DNA of 60,000 nt from Lineus longissimus (lineage: Eukaryota > Nemertea > Pilidiophora > Heteronemertea > Lineidae): the NCBI RefSeq assembly GCF_910592395.1, contig NC_088308.1, positions 20,973,501 through 21,033,500 of the forward strand, given 5' to 3'. This document shows positions 15,088 through 27,866 of the stretch, piece after piece (position 1 is the first letter of the stretch; each line of letters begins with the position of its first letter). Made by a program: the position numbers and the translations under genes. The notes under the pieces are model-generated. The model was not told the origin of the DNA, searched no databases, and saw only the letters and a list, made by a program, of their open reading frames with translations.

Positions 15088-18000
15088 GTAAGATGGTTTT
15101 ATATATATAGGTGTTAGAGTTTGGAGAGTAACTTGGTATGAACTGATGTCCATGTGAGGACACTGGTGCAAAAAGGTGGTCATGTGTCAATTTTTCCATT
15201 TCAACTGGAAAGACAAAAACCACTGAGAGACAAATGGAAAATGCATTTGGAAAGCCAAGTTCTATGCATTACACAAGTGTATTGCCAGGTCTACCTTTAA
15301 CATGTTTATTGTATCAACAAAAGCAATCAAAAAAGCATAAAATCAAATAAATATCTCCTCATAATTGCAAAGAAAAATTACCACCTGTTGCTAGTATTCA
15401 CTGCTATATGTACTGGTCGACCTTCTGCTATCAGCTGAAGTGCTGTGCACAAGGCAGTTGTGACTCCTCCTTCAAACCCTAATGATCAGTCATGCCTGGG
15501 AGAGAAAAACAGGAAAACCACTTATTACAACCTGTCCAGCTTGGTTGCAATTTTTCTTTTGGGGCATGTACCTGATCAGTTAAACTAACCGGTGCCGATA
15601 CTGACCTGCTGTGGCAAAAGTGAATTGGAAAAAGTGAGAAAAATGCTTTCCTGAAAAAGTTATTTTCTTCAGAAAAATGATTTTATGAGTCATATAAACT
15701 CCCTATGTTGTTTAAAAAATGTCATAGTCGTGTAAGATGATGTTTTCTTCTTGAGTTCCTAACTAATCTTTAGAAGTTTTAGAATTTAAAGATGAAAACT
15801 AAAATCAATGATGAGTTCTGAAGTCCATGTCTTTTAAAATCAGTTCTCAGCCACTGGCAAGGGTGGTATATAATATAAACCAGGAATCTTTTGACGGCTA
15901 GTCAGGAGTCCAAGTCACTACACCACAGCAGCTTCTATGATTGTGTTCTCATCACCGCCACTGCTACAATGTGGTGACATCCTCTGCAGGTGTTACGAGT
16001 TGGTCATTACCTACGTGCACTAATGAAGCTTTTTAGCTCACATGTTGGAAGCTGATACAATACTGAGGCGTCCAGTGTCCATCGTCGGCGTCTGTTAGCT
16101 GAGCATGATTTGAAACCGCTCGGGGCTAAATGGCCGAGTGCCCGAGAGTACGCCTTGAACATAACCCTGCTTACCATACCCATATTCGCAGAACTGTCCA
16201 GTTTAATTTTGCTCGTATAGAGGTTTACTAATCTGGAATATTGTATTTGTGGTCATGCTCGCATCCAGTTGTGAATGAAGTGTTCCTCTCTTTTATCCAA
16301 TTAGTGCGGTGTGGTTGGTCTCGAGATGTGACATACTCTCCATTAGGCATGCTGCTGTATTCTCAAATAGACCACAATTCCCTGAGTGGGCACTCAGTTG
16401 GAACTGGCTGCTGACTGGACATACGTCATATCAATGCTCTCATATTAAAGCTCGGCTGCTAAAATCTTCGAAGATTGGCAGTGACAGCGATGACATTGTA
16501 AATAAAAGGAGACATTTCTTCGAGTGAATTATGGAGTCTGGCACTTTGATTTGTAATCCGTCAGGAAGTCAAATCTGATTTGATATACTTGTTGGTGTAA
16601 ATGTCCCTGGAGTGCCCTCCCTAAGCAAGCACGGCTTTTATTGGAGATGACATCTCAAGCCCAAAGGTTGGTATCATCAGTCCGAAACCTGAATCTTTTG
16701 GCTTGTCAGTGGATCTCGTTCTAATCCATTTGCTCAATAGTTGTTCCACTAATTTCCCGTTCGTTGTTGGCTCCGAGGTGTTAGTGCATATCACTTTGGT
16801 GTCTTATTATCACCATTGGTGGCCATATGTAACCCGCTCTACCAAAACTAGGCGCTTGTCGCATCTGAACTTGACAGGTTGATACGGACTTGTTGTTCAT
16901 TTCCCTATTGTAGACCTTTTGTGAAATGTGACCAAATCAGTTTGTAATAGATTTCACAAAAGGTCTACAATAGGGAAATGAACAACAAGTCCGTATCAAC
17001 CTGTCGAGTTCAGATGCGACAAGCGCCTAGTTTTGGTGGAGCGAGTCACATATGGTGATTCAGCCTGTAGTCCACAAACACGTTGGTTGTGAACACACTG
17101 TTGTTACAGAATCACTGGTATTGAGGTTTTCTCACAATATTCCTTTCTGGGGATAACTAGACATCAAACTACTGCAATGACTTCTTATCTCTGTGTGGGG
17201 ATTGATGTCAGTATCAGCACTGCCTTCCTTTTTCTTGCTGAGGTTGAGTTGGAGGTTGTGAGCATCGGTAAAAACATGATTGCAGCCGCTGTCATCTGTA
17301 TCATGTTTTACAAAGGTTATCTTGAAGGAAATCCTTCTTGGAGATGTGCCAGTGGTAACTGTCAGCATTGTTGAGAACAAAAGACAGCAACAGTAGTTAC
17401 CTAACTGGTTATTGTTGTAAAATATCTCAAAAACTGGACGGCACTGTTTGTCAGATGATGTTTTGCTAAAGTAAGGTGGTAAAATGTCTTTTGCAAAGGC
17501 CTGGTGCACCTGCTTTATAATTGGATGAGCAGTGTGGCAAAATCTTGTTTCTTTTTGTGCTACATTTTTTGTAAGAATCAATAGAGAAGTAGAAAGTAAC
17601 TTTTGCAATAGCTGCACCTGTTTAGTAACTGTAATGAGTAAGTCGTAAAAAGTCATAAAAAATAAACAGATAGTCAGATAAGATGGGAAATGTGCTGCAG
17701 AGTAGATAATGTCTCTTGCAGTAAAGACTTTGCACCTGTTTTTCTTATATCAAGAGTTACTTAATGGCATCCGTCTCATCTCAGTTTTGCATTTCTCCTC
17801 TTCTTCGAGTAAGTCAGAGGATGCTGGAGGAAGCAATTGCTGGATTTTATTATCATTATGTCATTAATGAATGATCCCTGGCCTTTATAATTTTGTCATA
17901 AAAGTCTCAGAACATTTACAATTTGTCCCGGCAGGTGATACTAGTGAAAGGCCATTGAGTAGAAAATGCTCCTTGCACCTGTCCCTCTTACACTTACTCA

Positions 18001-21000
18001 TTGACATTTTTAATCATGTTGTCATCTCTGAACATAGTGACAAATATCTCAGGGAACAAGAAAGATACAAAACATGAACGTTTTGATGCCCCAAATGTGA
18101 CTTATGGGTCAAATATTGTGGTGAAACATCTCGATACTGCCATAAACAAACCATATCCACTGCCATCAATATGAGGGGCAGTTGGCACGAAGTGTAAGGT
18201 TAAAACCACATCTGAGTAGAAATTGTACTTCGCACAATGAGTGCTGGCCGCGTTGCACCCTCTTACAGTTACTTGATAATATTGTTGATGTTTTGGATGA
18301 TGTTTACCGTCATCGCCTTGATGGTTGTCTAAGCAGTCGACTTGCCGCACCATTAGGCATAATTAATAACTCGTGGCGTGAGCTAGCGCCTGCTAACCAA
18401 CGCAGTGTTAGCGGCTGACAAGAGAAAACATTCTTACCGAACAAAGATGCTAAGAAGGGAAGCCGGCTCCCTTGTTGCCGTGGAAACCTAACTTAGATGA
18501 TGTTGCTAGTACACCTGCCAGACAAATGTGTGTTCTTTGACAATGCATGTGAAGGGCATCAACATGTTATAGAAGTGATTATTTTCTGTTGGGTGAACTA
18601 AGGATCGTGTTTGGTCTTGTCATACATGGCGGCAAAAAAATATAAAAGGACCTAGCTTGCAGCCTTGTTTGAAAAAAACATGTGGCAAAAAGATCTAAAT
18701 GGTTTTGTCGGACATAAAGGCAAAGAAATCTGAATGATAGATTTGTCAAATAAAGGTGCAAATGCTGTAAACTGTTTCATTTTTTCTTTCGCGAGTTTGG
18801 AGTCAAATGTGAATATCAAATTTGAATAATTTCAGCTCTGATGCGTTAACCATAAAATTGGGGAACAAATGTTGAATTAATAAAGGGTAACCTGCTGATC
18901 TTGTCAGACATGCAAAAGAACCTATTAAACCCATATCTCGATCTTTGTGCGATAAAAAGGATGTTCCTTTGGACAGATAGTGTGATGACAGCTACTCACA
19001 AACATAGCTTTCAAATCATTTGACTCTCCTAAGTTTTGGTCAACTTGGAAGACATTTAGCTACAGAACGACTTATACACCTTTCCAGAAATGGGGCGCTG
19101 AGTGTCCGAAATAGTGATGTCATAAGGGGAAACTAGGCCTTATGGTGGAGGGACAAAGGAGATAGTCATGGTTGACCAACACACTTGAATGCCTTTAATG
19201 ATGGACAAGGGGGGAAAAGTTAGTTCCAATGCAAGCCACCAATTTCGGGAAGCATGTATACCTAGCGTTGTCTTCCTACTAACTGGCCACAAAGGGTTAA
19301 TAACTTATACAGACAGCTTTGAAGTGCTGTTACCATGGGATTCTTCTCCCTTGGTAGTCATTGCACACTGTTTGGATCTCGGATAATTTGAATGAAACCA
19401 GCCTACTGGTTTTGTTCCAAATGAAATTAATTAGACTAATTCTCTACATATCAATATGTTAGCTTCTATCAGAGACCAGCTTGGGTGTTCATTTACATGG
19501 TGGGTTAAGGTATGTCTATAACTATGGCTCGACAGCTGTTTATGACTTGTCTGCGACCGTATTGATTAACGTGCGAAAATTCAAACTCTAAAGCATATTC
19601 AATTTTGGCAGTTGGCATCAATTTTGTCTACTGCCAACTAAAAATGAGCAGACTTTGCTTTTGCGAATATCACCCAGGCAGTAGTTCTTGAATGCTTATT
19701 TCACCGGTGCATTGGATTGAAAGCGATGGACTGCTCCACTAGTTATTCAAGCCGGCTTATGTTGGGTCAGATTCCCCAGCATATAACATGAATCAGTTTG
19801 CCTTCAGCAACCCAGCTATTGATGAACTCTATCACATTGCATTTAAAGAAGTTGCCAATGGGCTCGGCAATGGTGACATTTCTCCAACTCGATCAAATCC
19901 TCTTTGCCCTTGTCAGACTACTGGCATGTGGGCAGTCAATTGTCTTTGTGTCAAATCTATTTTGGAAAATTGGTTTGTGTTGTGAATATACAATTTATGA
20001 TAATGTCATTAAAGTGATACTCAAGGTTATTTCATAAAGGACCTTAATGATTGATGAGAATTTTATCATTGTCAGCAATTTTTGGATTAAATGATTTAGG
20101 AAAAGCTATACAGTTGAACCTTTATGGCTATACAAGATTGTGGGCATTATATTTTTATGGATTTCGCACATGAGTGAGATTAAAAAAGTGAATGTCTTGA
20201 GAAAAAGAATTTGTTGGTGAAAAAACTCAACAATATTTCATTATCCACCAAAATAAGGTTGTTGGATCCCATCCAAAATGTTAAATTTTGATAGGCTATG
20301 GGTTGGCAACACTATGTTTTCCTGACTGACTGGCCTTAAAGTCCATATCTTAGATTGGTGAAACAAGAGTATTTCTAATGCTACTGTCTAACTCTTCTCT
20401 TTCCAGGGAACTTTTTTACACAATTTCCACGACACGATCGACTCATCAGTATTAATAAACGTCACACGGGACAGACAAACAAAGAATTCAATCTGCGCCA
20501 TGATTGGAATAGTATCCTCAGTGATGATGAGTCGCTTCTATTCAAAGAGTATTCCAAAGTTTTCCTTCCACCTCGAGAAACATTCGTCGATTACCTGAAA
20601 GACTATGAGCACAAGTTAGGTATAAACGTCCAGCACAATACCCTGATAGAGAACGTTAAACGTGTGATATGCGAGGCGACTGGTGACCATGTCTATACCA
20701 TGAATGACCAGCATGGGAATTCGTACACATGCAAGTAAGTGTTTTGGGGTATCTGTCAAAAAAATGTTTAAAATATGAAGAAATGGTTTCATTTCTGTTT
20801 CATTTCTCGATTTCTGATTATGTCCGTCATCTGAAACTGAGTTTTCTGTCAAAGCTAAGAGTGTTTTCACGGCCAGCCATGTTGGAGGGTAGAACTATGA
20901 TTTGTCTGACTTTTAACTGAATAAAATGCTCTCATGGTCATGTGGGCTTGCTATCTTTCGTCTGTCCCTCTAGCGTGGCAGGTGATGCCATCATGTGGAG

Positions 21001-24000
21001 CACTCTTTATCTATTCCTCATGTACAGCTAAGTATCGTACATGTATTTAAGTCTTGTATCATATTGGCCATCAAAAGTTCAAAAAGATTTCTGATGCTAA
21101 TTCGAATACACCTTGATTGCCATGTTGCATTGTTTTGATGTAAAAGGTACCTAGTTTTCGCTAAAATATAAATAAGAACCTAGTGTAATCCATGATACAC
21201 TTGTAATCTGAAACTGAGCTACCGAAAACTGAGATGATCCTAATCCTGAGCCCTAAATAGCCATAATTATTTTGCCCTATAAGCAGAGTGACATATGCTT
21301 TATTAATAAAGAATTTTTTTTCTTCTCAAAATAGAGTATCATATTTACCAATACTTGTATTGAACCATAATAGCCCTTTGAACTGTTTTTGCCTGATGAT
21401 GTTAGTTTTGTGATGAAGGATGGGTGGCCCGATATGTTTTTCTAAACGATTCGCTGACTGCAATCAGAGAACAGGTTTTTGAAAAAAATTTGTCACATGA
21501 TATGTTTGTGAAGGAGACTGGAGACTGTAGCATCCGCTTTATAAGAGGGAAGCTCTTTACAAGCCAGTGATTTACATGTAAAAGCTCGTTGTTGCGGGGC
21601 CAACTGGGGCCAATATGTAATATCATGATTGATGTTCTAAAGCTATTTGTTCCTTTACAACGTTGAAACCGTTGAAATTTCACCTGGGCATATTTCTACT
21701 GAAATTGTGCTTTTGATTTGTAAAATTCTTCCTGAAATCCAAGAGTCCTAATCCTGCCCCTTCAAAATTGTCTTTAGCAGGGTGAGGGTTAAAGCTCCCC
21801 AACGCATTCTATTCCTGCGTCTAGAAGCTTGTAGCGCCCTCATCAGCAACTACTCTGGTCACTAATTGTGATACTTCTTGATTGCGAGAAAGAGGATTCA
21901 AATACCTCAAGTCCTAATCGCCTCGAGTCTTCCCGTGATTTCCCTCGTTAATTAGCCATTACCATGTGATTTGCTGCTTTTGTGCGGAACTCTGTCTCAT
22001 TATGTTCCAATCTCTTTCGGCCCGGAGGTAACTTGCCAGTTGCACTCGAAATGAGAATCATTGACGCTCCATTAAAGGGGAACTATAGGAAAAAGATAGC
22101 AGGTCAAATTGGTGGTCTTCAGGTGACTAAGCTTAGTTCAGCTAATGCTTGTCTGTCTCTAAGGAGTATTGAGCAACTGAACCCAGGATGGAGGGATAAG
22201 GAGTTGAGAGGAAACCCATACCATCAGAGTGTCACTTTCTCTATCAGTTCAGGCAATGGACCATTTGAATATCTGACCTCAGAGCACCCATCCAACATCC
22301 ATCTTGTCCACTTTTGTGCCACTTCCTCTTATTCTCCTTGTCTGCGCCGCTGGGGATTATTTGCCAAGTGACTCTCATCTCTAAAGAGACAGATAAAATC
22401 TATCTCTAGATCAATTCCTTGGCATATGGGCACCAGATAGCCATGGCAATCGAAGCTGTAAAGTCAATTTCCCAAGGTCACAAGTGATGTATATTAAAAC
22501 CCACAATGTCTGGTTTCTGAGGCAAACAAGAGACCTCCCTGCTTACATAATATAACTTAACAGCTTGACATGTCTGGCACATCGTGGAAAAAACCTGCAG
22601 TGATTGATCAATGTAGATTTAATGAAGCTTTTAAAATGCATCGAAATTTTTTTTAAAATTGATAGCGTTTGAATGAAGAGATGATAAGATATTGGGAAGG
22701 ACAGGGTGTGTCAGAATGAAGGCTGGAAAGTTTTAAGGAATTTATAAGCAACCCGTTATATTCTTTGAAATATGATGTGTTGCCTGCCAAACTTTACCAA
22801 TTTGTGCTGTTCTTGAAGAAGGTTTTGCTGGATTTAAAGTCTAGGTCCAGACGATGTCGTTAACATTAGTCCACTGGATATTGAAATAAAAACATAACAT
22901 GGCTGTATATGTGCAGTAACATAGATAAGCAAGCCAGTGCAATTAAAAATATTTTGAACCAAAATTATCCTGGCCTTTAACACTGCTAACAATTCCTGCC
23001 TCTAAGTTAACCTTCCTTTTAGCAAACGTATACCCAACTAAACAGACGAATCATTAGAAATTGCCACAGGGATGTCTCTGTGAGCAGAGTGGGCGTGATC
23101 CCTATGGTAGCCTTGATTTCCCTCGCTCTGGTTAAAGACTGATAATGAGAGAAGTAGTCTGAGCCAACACATGGTATTGTCAGAAGAATCTAGGGAAGAA
23201 GTATCAGGACGACTTTGTATGCACCTATAGACTTGCACCGAAATCCTGTTATCTGTTAACTGCACCTTATTCAGAAATAAAAGTCCCAGAATGGTCATCA
23301 ATAATAGTTGTATGTACTGTCTCATCAGATTGAGATGGTAGATGTTTAGAGGTTTGATTAAGCTTCAAATTGTTCTTTCTTTCGTATGGTTGATAATGAC
23401 ATGGAAGGCCTTGTGGTTATGATAAGTCAGTGTTTTGAGAATCCAATCTTCGTTGACAATAGCAATCGATACTCGCCTGCTCACATGACGGACATGATGA
23501 GCAATACCGACAGCAACACGATTCTCGCTTCTCGATAATGGTACGATAAATGGTCAGTTCTCATGAGGGAAATCCAATAAAATGTATGATGGCCTTGAAT
23601 TGAGAGCTATCTAGCAAGGTTCGAGTAGGTCTGCTCCTGGCAATTCCTCTTATTTCCGGGAATGAGTATAATAACCCTGTGACCATCTCGGTTAACCCTT
23701 TTAAGATTAACGGGACAGTTGTTGCTGGGAGCGGCAAAAAAATGGCAATCAGTCGGACATGTTGCGGTCAGTGAGTTCTTATCCATGCGCATGGGTAACA
23801 GGAGCTTCTGCTGCCTGCTGTGAGAACTGCTGTGAGAATCGAAATTCCTCAAATGAGTCTATCATTTTAATCAATGCTTGGGCACGTTCCTGTTAGCTTA
23901 ATCTTGTCGGTTTCTCCCATTATCCGTGGCTGATTATGCGATGTAATCCATTCGCATTACTTTAGATTAGTTTGGGAATCATTCAGTTGTGTCTTTGTTG

Positions 24001-25933
24001 TAGGTTTATATCATTCAAAGTTTTCATTGGTGAGATACCAGCAAGATAAGACACAACTGAATTTCTTTTCCGAAATATTGCTATGAGAAATTTATTGGAC
24101 ATTTTGAATCGACCGTTCAAGAGGTAAATGCCTTGGCACGAAAAAGCCATATGTTTAGACTTGTTTGCATAATAATGTATGCAATACAATCCAAGTGATA
24201 TATCAGTGCATTGCCGATGATGACTAATTTGTCATAAAGCTTATATTGAGGAAAAAATGTGCTGCACGCGTACCAGAATAGGAATGGCTTAATTGCTACC
24301 GGTAAGTATAATCACCAGGAATTCTCGAGAATATTAATCGATTGTTCCTCAAGCAAAGTCATGAATTTTGCACAGGCAATCTTATCCTGATGAAATTCTA
24401 ATTGGATTTTTATCCTGCTTCTTCTCCTTACACGACGTACGGTTATACAATTACATTAGCGCTCAATGTGACACTGATAAGAAATGAAGATGGTCTTAAT
24501 TGCAGAACTTTTTCTGACTACGTTTGAATTAAGACGTACATGTATGATACTGAATATGGTCAGAAACATATAACGTTGTTATTCAATTTGATGGATGAAA
24601 TTAACCCTTTTAGTTGAAGCGGGTTAAATGATCTCTAAGTGAACTTGTCAAGAATGTTTACTGAAGTCATCAATATCATTTTTTTGGGGTGCGGGGGGAT
24701 TTTGATTAATTTGACCCTGAGGGTTTATTGGTAAAAGTGATCTCAGCACTAAAGATGCTAAAATCCTGCATCAATCATGCTGTTGCAGTAGATGTGAAGT
24801 GCGCATGCATGTCCAAACACAGTGTATTTCAATCTCATTCATCATTTCTTCAATAAACGCATGCCAATTTGGAATAAGTGCTTTGAAACCACTAAATAAT
24901 AAATATTTCATAATGATGAACGATTTCCATGCAGGAAATCCTTAATATTTAACCATTGATTTGGAATTGAATGCTGAGTTCAAGTCCCCCAAAATGTTTA
25001 CCAATCAAACTTTTGTATCAAAACCAAGTGGCGTGTACCTTTGGTTGGTACAGGTGAGCTTTTGAAGTGGACATCGTTAGTTAAATTGTGCTCGAGTTTT
25101 TGGAGAGGGAGCTGTGTGGCCTATATTTGAAATGATCAGCGTATCAGTACTGGCCTTCTGGTTGCTGTGAATCGACATGAGACTTGCTTCTTTCTTTCAA
25201 GGTCTGATGACAGTGCTCACTGTAGCAAAAAAATCTTGCTTTTCGGAACTGCAATAACATCCCGATTATTTGATATTTCGAGATGTTTGTTGATAACAAT
25301 GTTAGAGAAGGCTGAGCTGCTGGTTGGGACAAAGTTATCAGTATATTCTTTAGACCATGCAAATCTAAGTGTTCTCCTTTGTAGCTCACCTATGGGGAGC
25401 TTATACAATACTGTGGCGTCTGTCGTCCGTCGTCATCGTCGTCCGTCTTCGTCTGTTAGCGGAGCTCGTTTCGTCACCTACTTTTCAAGGTCACAAAGGT
25501 CAAAGTTCACTAAATCACTGATAGGTGGCACGATTCGTTTCTATTTGAGCTAGAAGGTTCTACACTTGTGAGGACATATATCTAGGGACCCTCTATTCTA
25601 CCCCAAAAATTGTCCTGCTCGGATTTCAAATATGGGCGCCAGGTGGCCATCTTGAAAATTAAACAAAGTCCTATTGCTCCAAACTAATGATCGGATTACA
25701 ACCAAATTTCATGTGATTATGTATCTATGTACTCTATGACATGCATTACATTACCCGAGGTGAGCACATGGTCCCTGGACCATTTCATTTCTCTCTCTCC
25801 AGGACAACCATAATGGCCACAGGATTGTGGAAGCCGAACCAGCCAACGTTTCAGGGGGTAGAGCATACCGTTGGTTATGAAGATATGTCCCTCGACCCCG
25901 ATGACTATGAGGGTAAAACTGTGCTTATTCTAG
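14901..25933 (+). CDS. FOXRED2: FOXRED2-like ER flavoprotein, first three coding exons (gene level, partial)
   Basis: Joining 14910-15087, 20407-20734 and 25803-25933 gives 212 residues of one frame with matching phases (1, 2, 1). Residues 1-20 are a signal peptide. CIIGAGPSG (28-36) is the FAD-binding glycine motif, with the acidic residue E54 at the end of the next strand. Exon 2 contains LISINKRHTG and EFNLRHDWNS, hallmarks of FOXRED2. Exon 3 has the ATGLWKPN flavin-site segment and ends in VLILG, the first strand of the NAD(P)-binding motif. FOXRED2 (ERFAD) is an ER-lumen flavoprotein that works with SEL1L, OS-9 and ERdj5 in ER-associated degradation. Vertebrate proteins are about 680 residues, so only the first third is here. 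The next exon was not found in the remaining 34 kb. Confidence 0.88.
15875..15950 (-). mobile_element. tRNA-related SINE fragment
   Basis: The minus strand reads GCTGTGGTGTAGTGACTTGG followed by GACTCCTGACTAGCCGTCAA, which looks like the A-box and anticodon-arm part of a tRNA-derived SINE head. A clear B box is not retained. Confidence 0.35.
16030..16110 (+). repeat. short member of the AGCTTATACAATACTG/GTCGTC dispersed family
   Basis: TTAGCTCACATGTTGGAAGC and GATACAATACTGAGGCGTCC, then CATCGTCGGCGTCTGTTAGC, match the longer copy at 25381-25740 in the same order. Confidence 0.6.
16823..17055. mobile_element. near-perfect 233-bp hairpin (foldback MITE)
   Basis: The left arm starts CCATATGTAACCCGCTCTAC and continues for about 105 bases; the right arm is its complement and ends GGAGCGAGTCACATATGG. 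Only a handful of mismatches separate the arms and the loop is about 25 bases. No coding frame is present. If transcribed within the FOXRED2 pre-mRNA it would form a long double-stranded stem. Confidence 0.88.
17132..17656 (-). other. 174-codon open frame, probably not a gene
   Basis: This is the second longest uninterrupted frame in the window, antisense inside FOXRED2 intron 1. The translation has low-complexity clusters (CCCLL, KKKEGS) and no recognisable domain. It overlaps diverged repeat sequence. I list it so that it is not overlooked, but I do not call it a gene. Confidence 0.2.
17700..18330. repeat. diverged tandem repeat with TTGCACCTGT/CTTACA motif
   Basis: TTTGCACCTGTTTTTCTTAT (about 17730), CTTGCACCTGTCCCTCTTAC (about 17970) and GTTGCACCCTCTTACAGTTA (about 18250) recur at intervals of 240-280 bases, each followed by an A/T-rich stretch with GTTGATG or GTTGTCATC. 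These look like three old copies of one unit. Confidence 0.4.
20407..20734 (+). CDS. FOXRED2: FOXRED2-like second coding exon
   Basis: The acceptor TCTCTTTCCAG ends at 20406 and the donor GTAAGTG follows 20734. The frame encodes residues 60-168. It includes NFFTQFPRHDRLISINKRH and EFNLRHDWNSILSDDE, the most family-specific part seen, and PRETFVDYLKDYEHKLGINV, the conserved region before the central sheet. Confidence 0.9.
20735..25802 (+). other. FOXRED2-like intron 2 (5.1 kb)
   Basis: This is A/T-rich non-coding sequence. It holds the GTCGTC dispersed element at its end (25381-25740). The open frame of 129 codons at 21982-22371 has no domain and sits on repeat-like text (AAAGGGGAACTATAGG), so it is not called. 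Confidence 0.6.
25381..25740 (+). mobile_element. dispersed non-coding repeat with (CGTCGTC)n segment
   Basis: The element starts TAGCTCACCTATGGGGAGC and TTATACAATACTGTGGCGTC, has a GTCCGTCGTCATCGTCGTCC run, then AGGTCACAAAGGTCAAAGTT, GCCAGGTGGCCATCTTGAAA and CAACCAAATTTCATGTGATT. The start is shared with shorter copies at 16030 and 52912. The class is unclear (old SINE or MITE). It abuts FOXRED2 exon 3, ending about 60 bases before its acceptor. Confidence 0.6.
25803..25933 (+). CDS. FOXRED2: FOXRED2-like third coding exon
   Basis: The acceptor TTCTCTCTCTCCAG ends at 25802 and the donor GTAAGTT follows 25933. The exon encodes residues 169-212, through ATGLWKPNQPTF, GYEDMSLDPDDYEG and KTVLILG. 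It leaves at phase 1 in the middle of the Gly-rich NAD(P)-binding loop, so the next exon should begin with a GxGNSAFE-like sequence. Confidence 0.9.
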
Positions 25934-26035
25934 GTAAGTTGATTTCACATCTAAAAGGTCTACGTGTTGTAATTTCAGGAAGTTTTGTGTTCAGTTGGGT
26001 TTGGGAGGTGACATTTTGTTGCTAAAGTGGCTTGC

Positions 26036-26180
26036 AAACAAGCAATTTTTGTTGCTATGACCTGCAGTCATGATTGCATGAGGCATAAATTTCAAATAAA
26101 TTGCAAATGAGAGACTTTTTATCTCTTATTGCAGTGACAATTGTCACATGTCGCAGCAACAAAAACTGCTCAATGGGGGA
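26036..26180. mobile_element. hairpin MITE, AACAAGTGATTTTTGTTGC family, copy A
   Basis: The left end has CAAACAAGCAATTTTTGTTGC and the right end GCAGCAACAAAAACTGCTC, which are diverged complements. Relatives lie at 28331-28396, 39970-40045 and 59739-59910. Confidence 0.55.
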
Positions 26181-27530
26181 TTGCTTTAGTGTCTTCAAAA
26201 AAATGCCGCAACCCTTGTGTTTCCCCGGTGATTGCTCTTAGAATAGATTTAACCCTTATCATCCTGTTCTGAGTATCAATCTCGCCTTTATTATCCTGCT
26301 AAGTGAGATTTTAAACAATATTTGTTCCAGTGATCATATCCGTGTTGGCCCAAAAGATCAGCCCATCCCATGTGACAGGGTTGTCCCCAATCCATACTGG
26401 GTAGATTTCATTCAAATACCAAACCTTGAAATTCCTATCTTTATTACCCTGATTCCCTGTGGCTTTTGGACAGTGTTTGTTTCCCTGGTCATAGCCTTCC
26501 TTGAGATTAGATTAGCTCATCCCACAGTGTCAGATTCCCAGCCAGATCGACCCTCCCACGCCCTCATGTAATCATGTGACTTGGCCATCCATAATCTGCG
26601 TCGCCATTGCCTTCCCAGCTCATCCCATTTGCTGGCGATGTCTGTGGCAATATTGACCCTTATTTGATCACTTGATCCCAGTAATAATCTTCTCACATCT
26701 AACAGCCATGTATGTATCACTCAGATCAATAAACCTATTTTGTTTTCGCCCGCAATATGGTGCGTTCATCTTCAACGATATCATCACAGTGTTTTACTAC
26801 CATTTATACTCTAGTTTCACCACTCTAAGACCATTTCTAATATTTCCCTGTTCCGCAGTCCCGCAACAATTGTTAGGAAATGACATGTGGTGATATAATT
26901 TGCTCTATTCATAGGTCGCAACATTTGAAACGTTTCCTGATTGTGTTCGACTCGATGATTTGAAATGACACTCACGAATTTCCGCAAACAGGATGATTTT
27001 CCATCGTAAATGGTATCTCTTCTTCCTCATGTCATATCAGATTTATTAGATTTCCATATATGTTGCGGAGAAATTGTTGCGGCGCGAATTTATAATCTCT
27101 TGGGAATTGGAGGTACTTGGTGACATATCTGATATTTATTTCCATTTGTTTCAAGAGTGAAATGTTCTTAGGATATCAGGTCCGGTTTTCGAGAGCCTTT
27201 TTCTGCTGCTGTACAGTGAGAAAACGGTCTGTGGAATTAGACCTTAAGATTACTAATAGCTAGGAAATAAAAAGAGACATTGACTCTCTCAATCAAACCG
27301 GATAAACCCAGCAGTTCTCAAATCAAATGGATAAAACTACTTCCAAAAGTCACTCAACAGGAGTTTATGGTCAAATAAAATCTGTGTTAACTGTCCTCTT
27401 AAATGGCAGGAGTTCATAGTCTACGAGTTGTCAGTTCATTTCGCCCTGGGGACTGCGTGTCAAGAATTTTGAAAGGCGATTTAATTGTTAGCTGGTAAAG
27501 TGGCACCTGCGTCTGCAAGAGGCTGAGCTG

Positions 27531-27866
27531 TTAGAGCCGCGATGGCCTAATGGTGATGGTGTGTACCTTACAAGTACAAGCAGCAGATCCTAGGTTTGAT
27601 GTTGGGCCATTTGGGCTAACAACCCAGACCCTTTACATCCAACGGGTGGGGAGTAAGCCCAGCTAATACCAACTTGTAGGGTATTGTCGATTAACTGCTG
27701 ATGTGGGTGATCAGAGCAAATTTGGATGGATGACGTGAAGGACTGGGCTTGACTAAACACTGGAGACCCAGGAGTATCCGCCTTGCTGAGGATGGATTCC
27801 TATAATGCCACAGTACCACATCGCCAACAGCTCAGAGTCGCCCCAAGTACCTCATGTCTGCAGGAC

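Larger units (their letters stand above)
15088..20406 (+). other. FOXRED2-like intron 1 (5.3 kb)
   Basis: No additional in-phase exon is needed, since exon 1 joins exon 2 directly at a glycine codon. The intron contains a SINE-like fragment, a 233-bp hairpin element (16823-17055) and a diverged repeat zone (17.7-18.3 kb). Confidence 0.7.

Noticed and set aside
21982-22371. 129-codon open frame in FOXRED2-like intron 2
   Set aside because: No domain, no splice or promoter context, and its first part overlaps repeat-like sequence.
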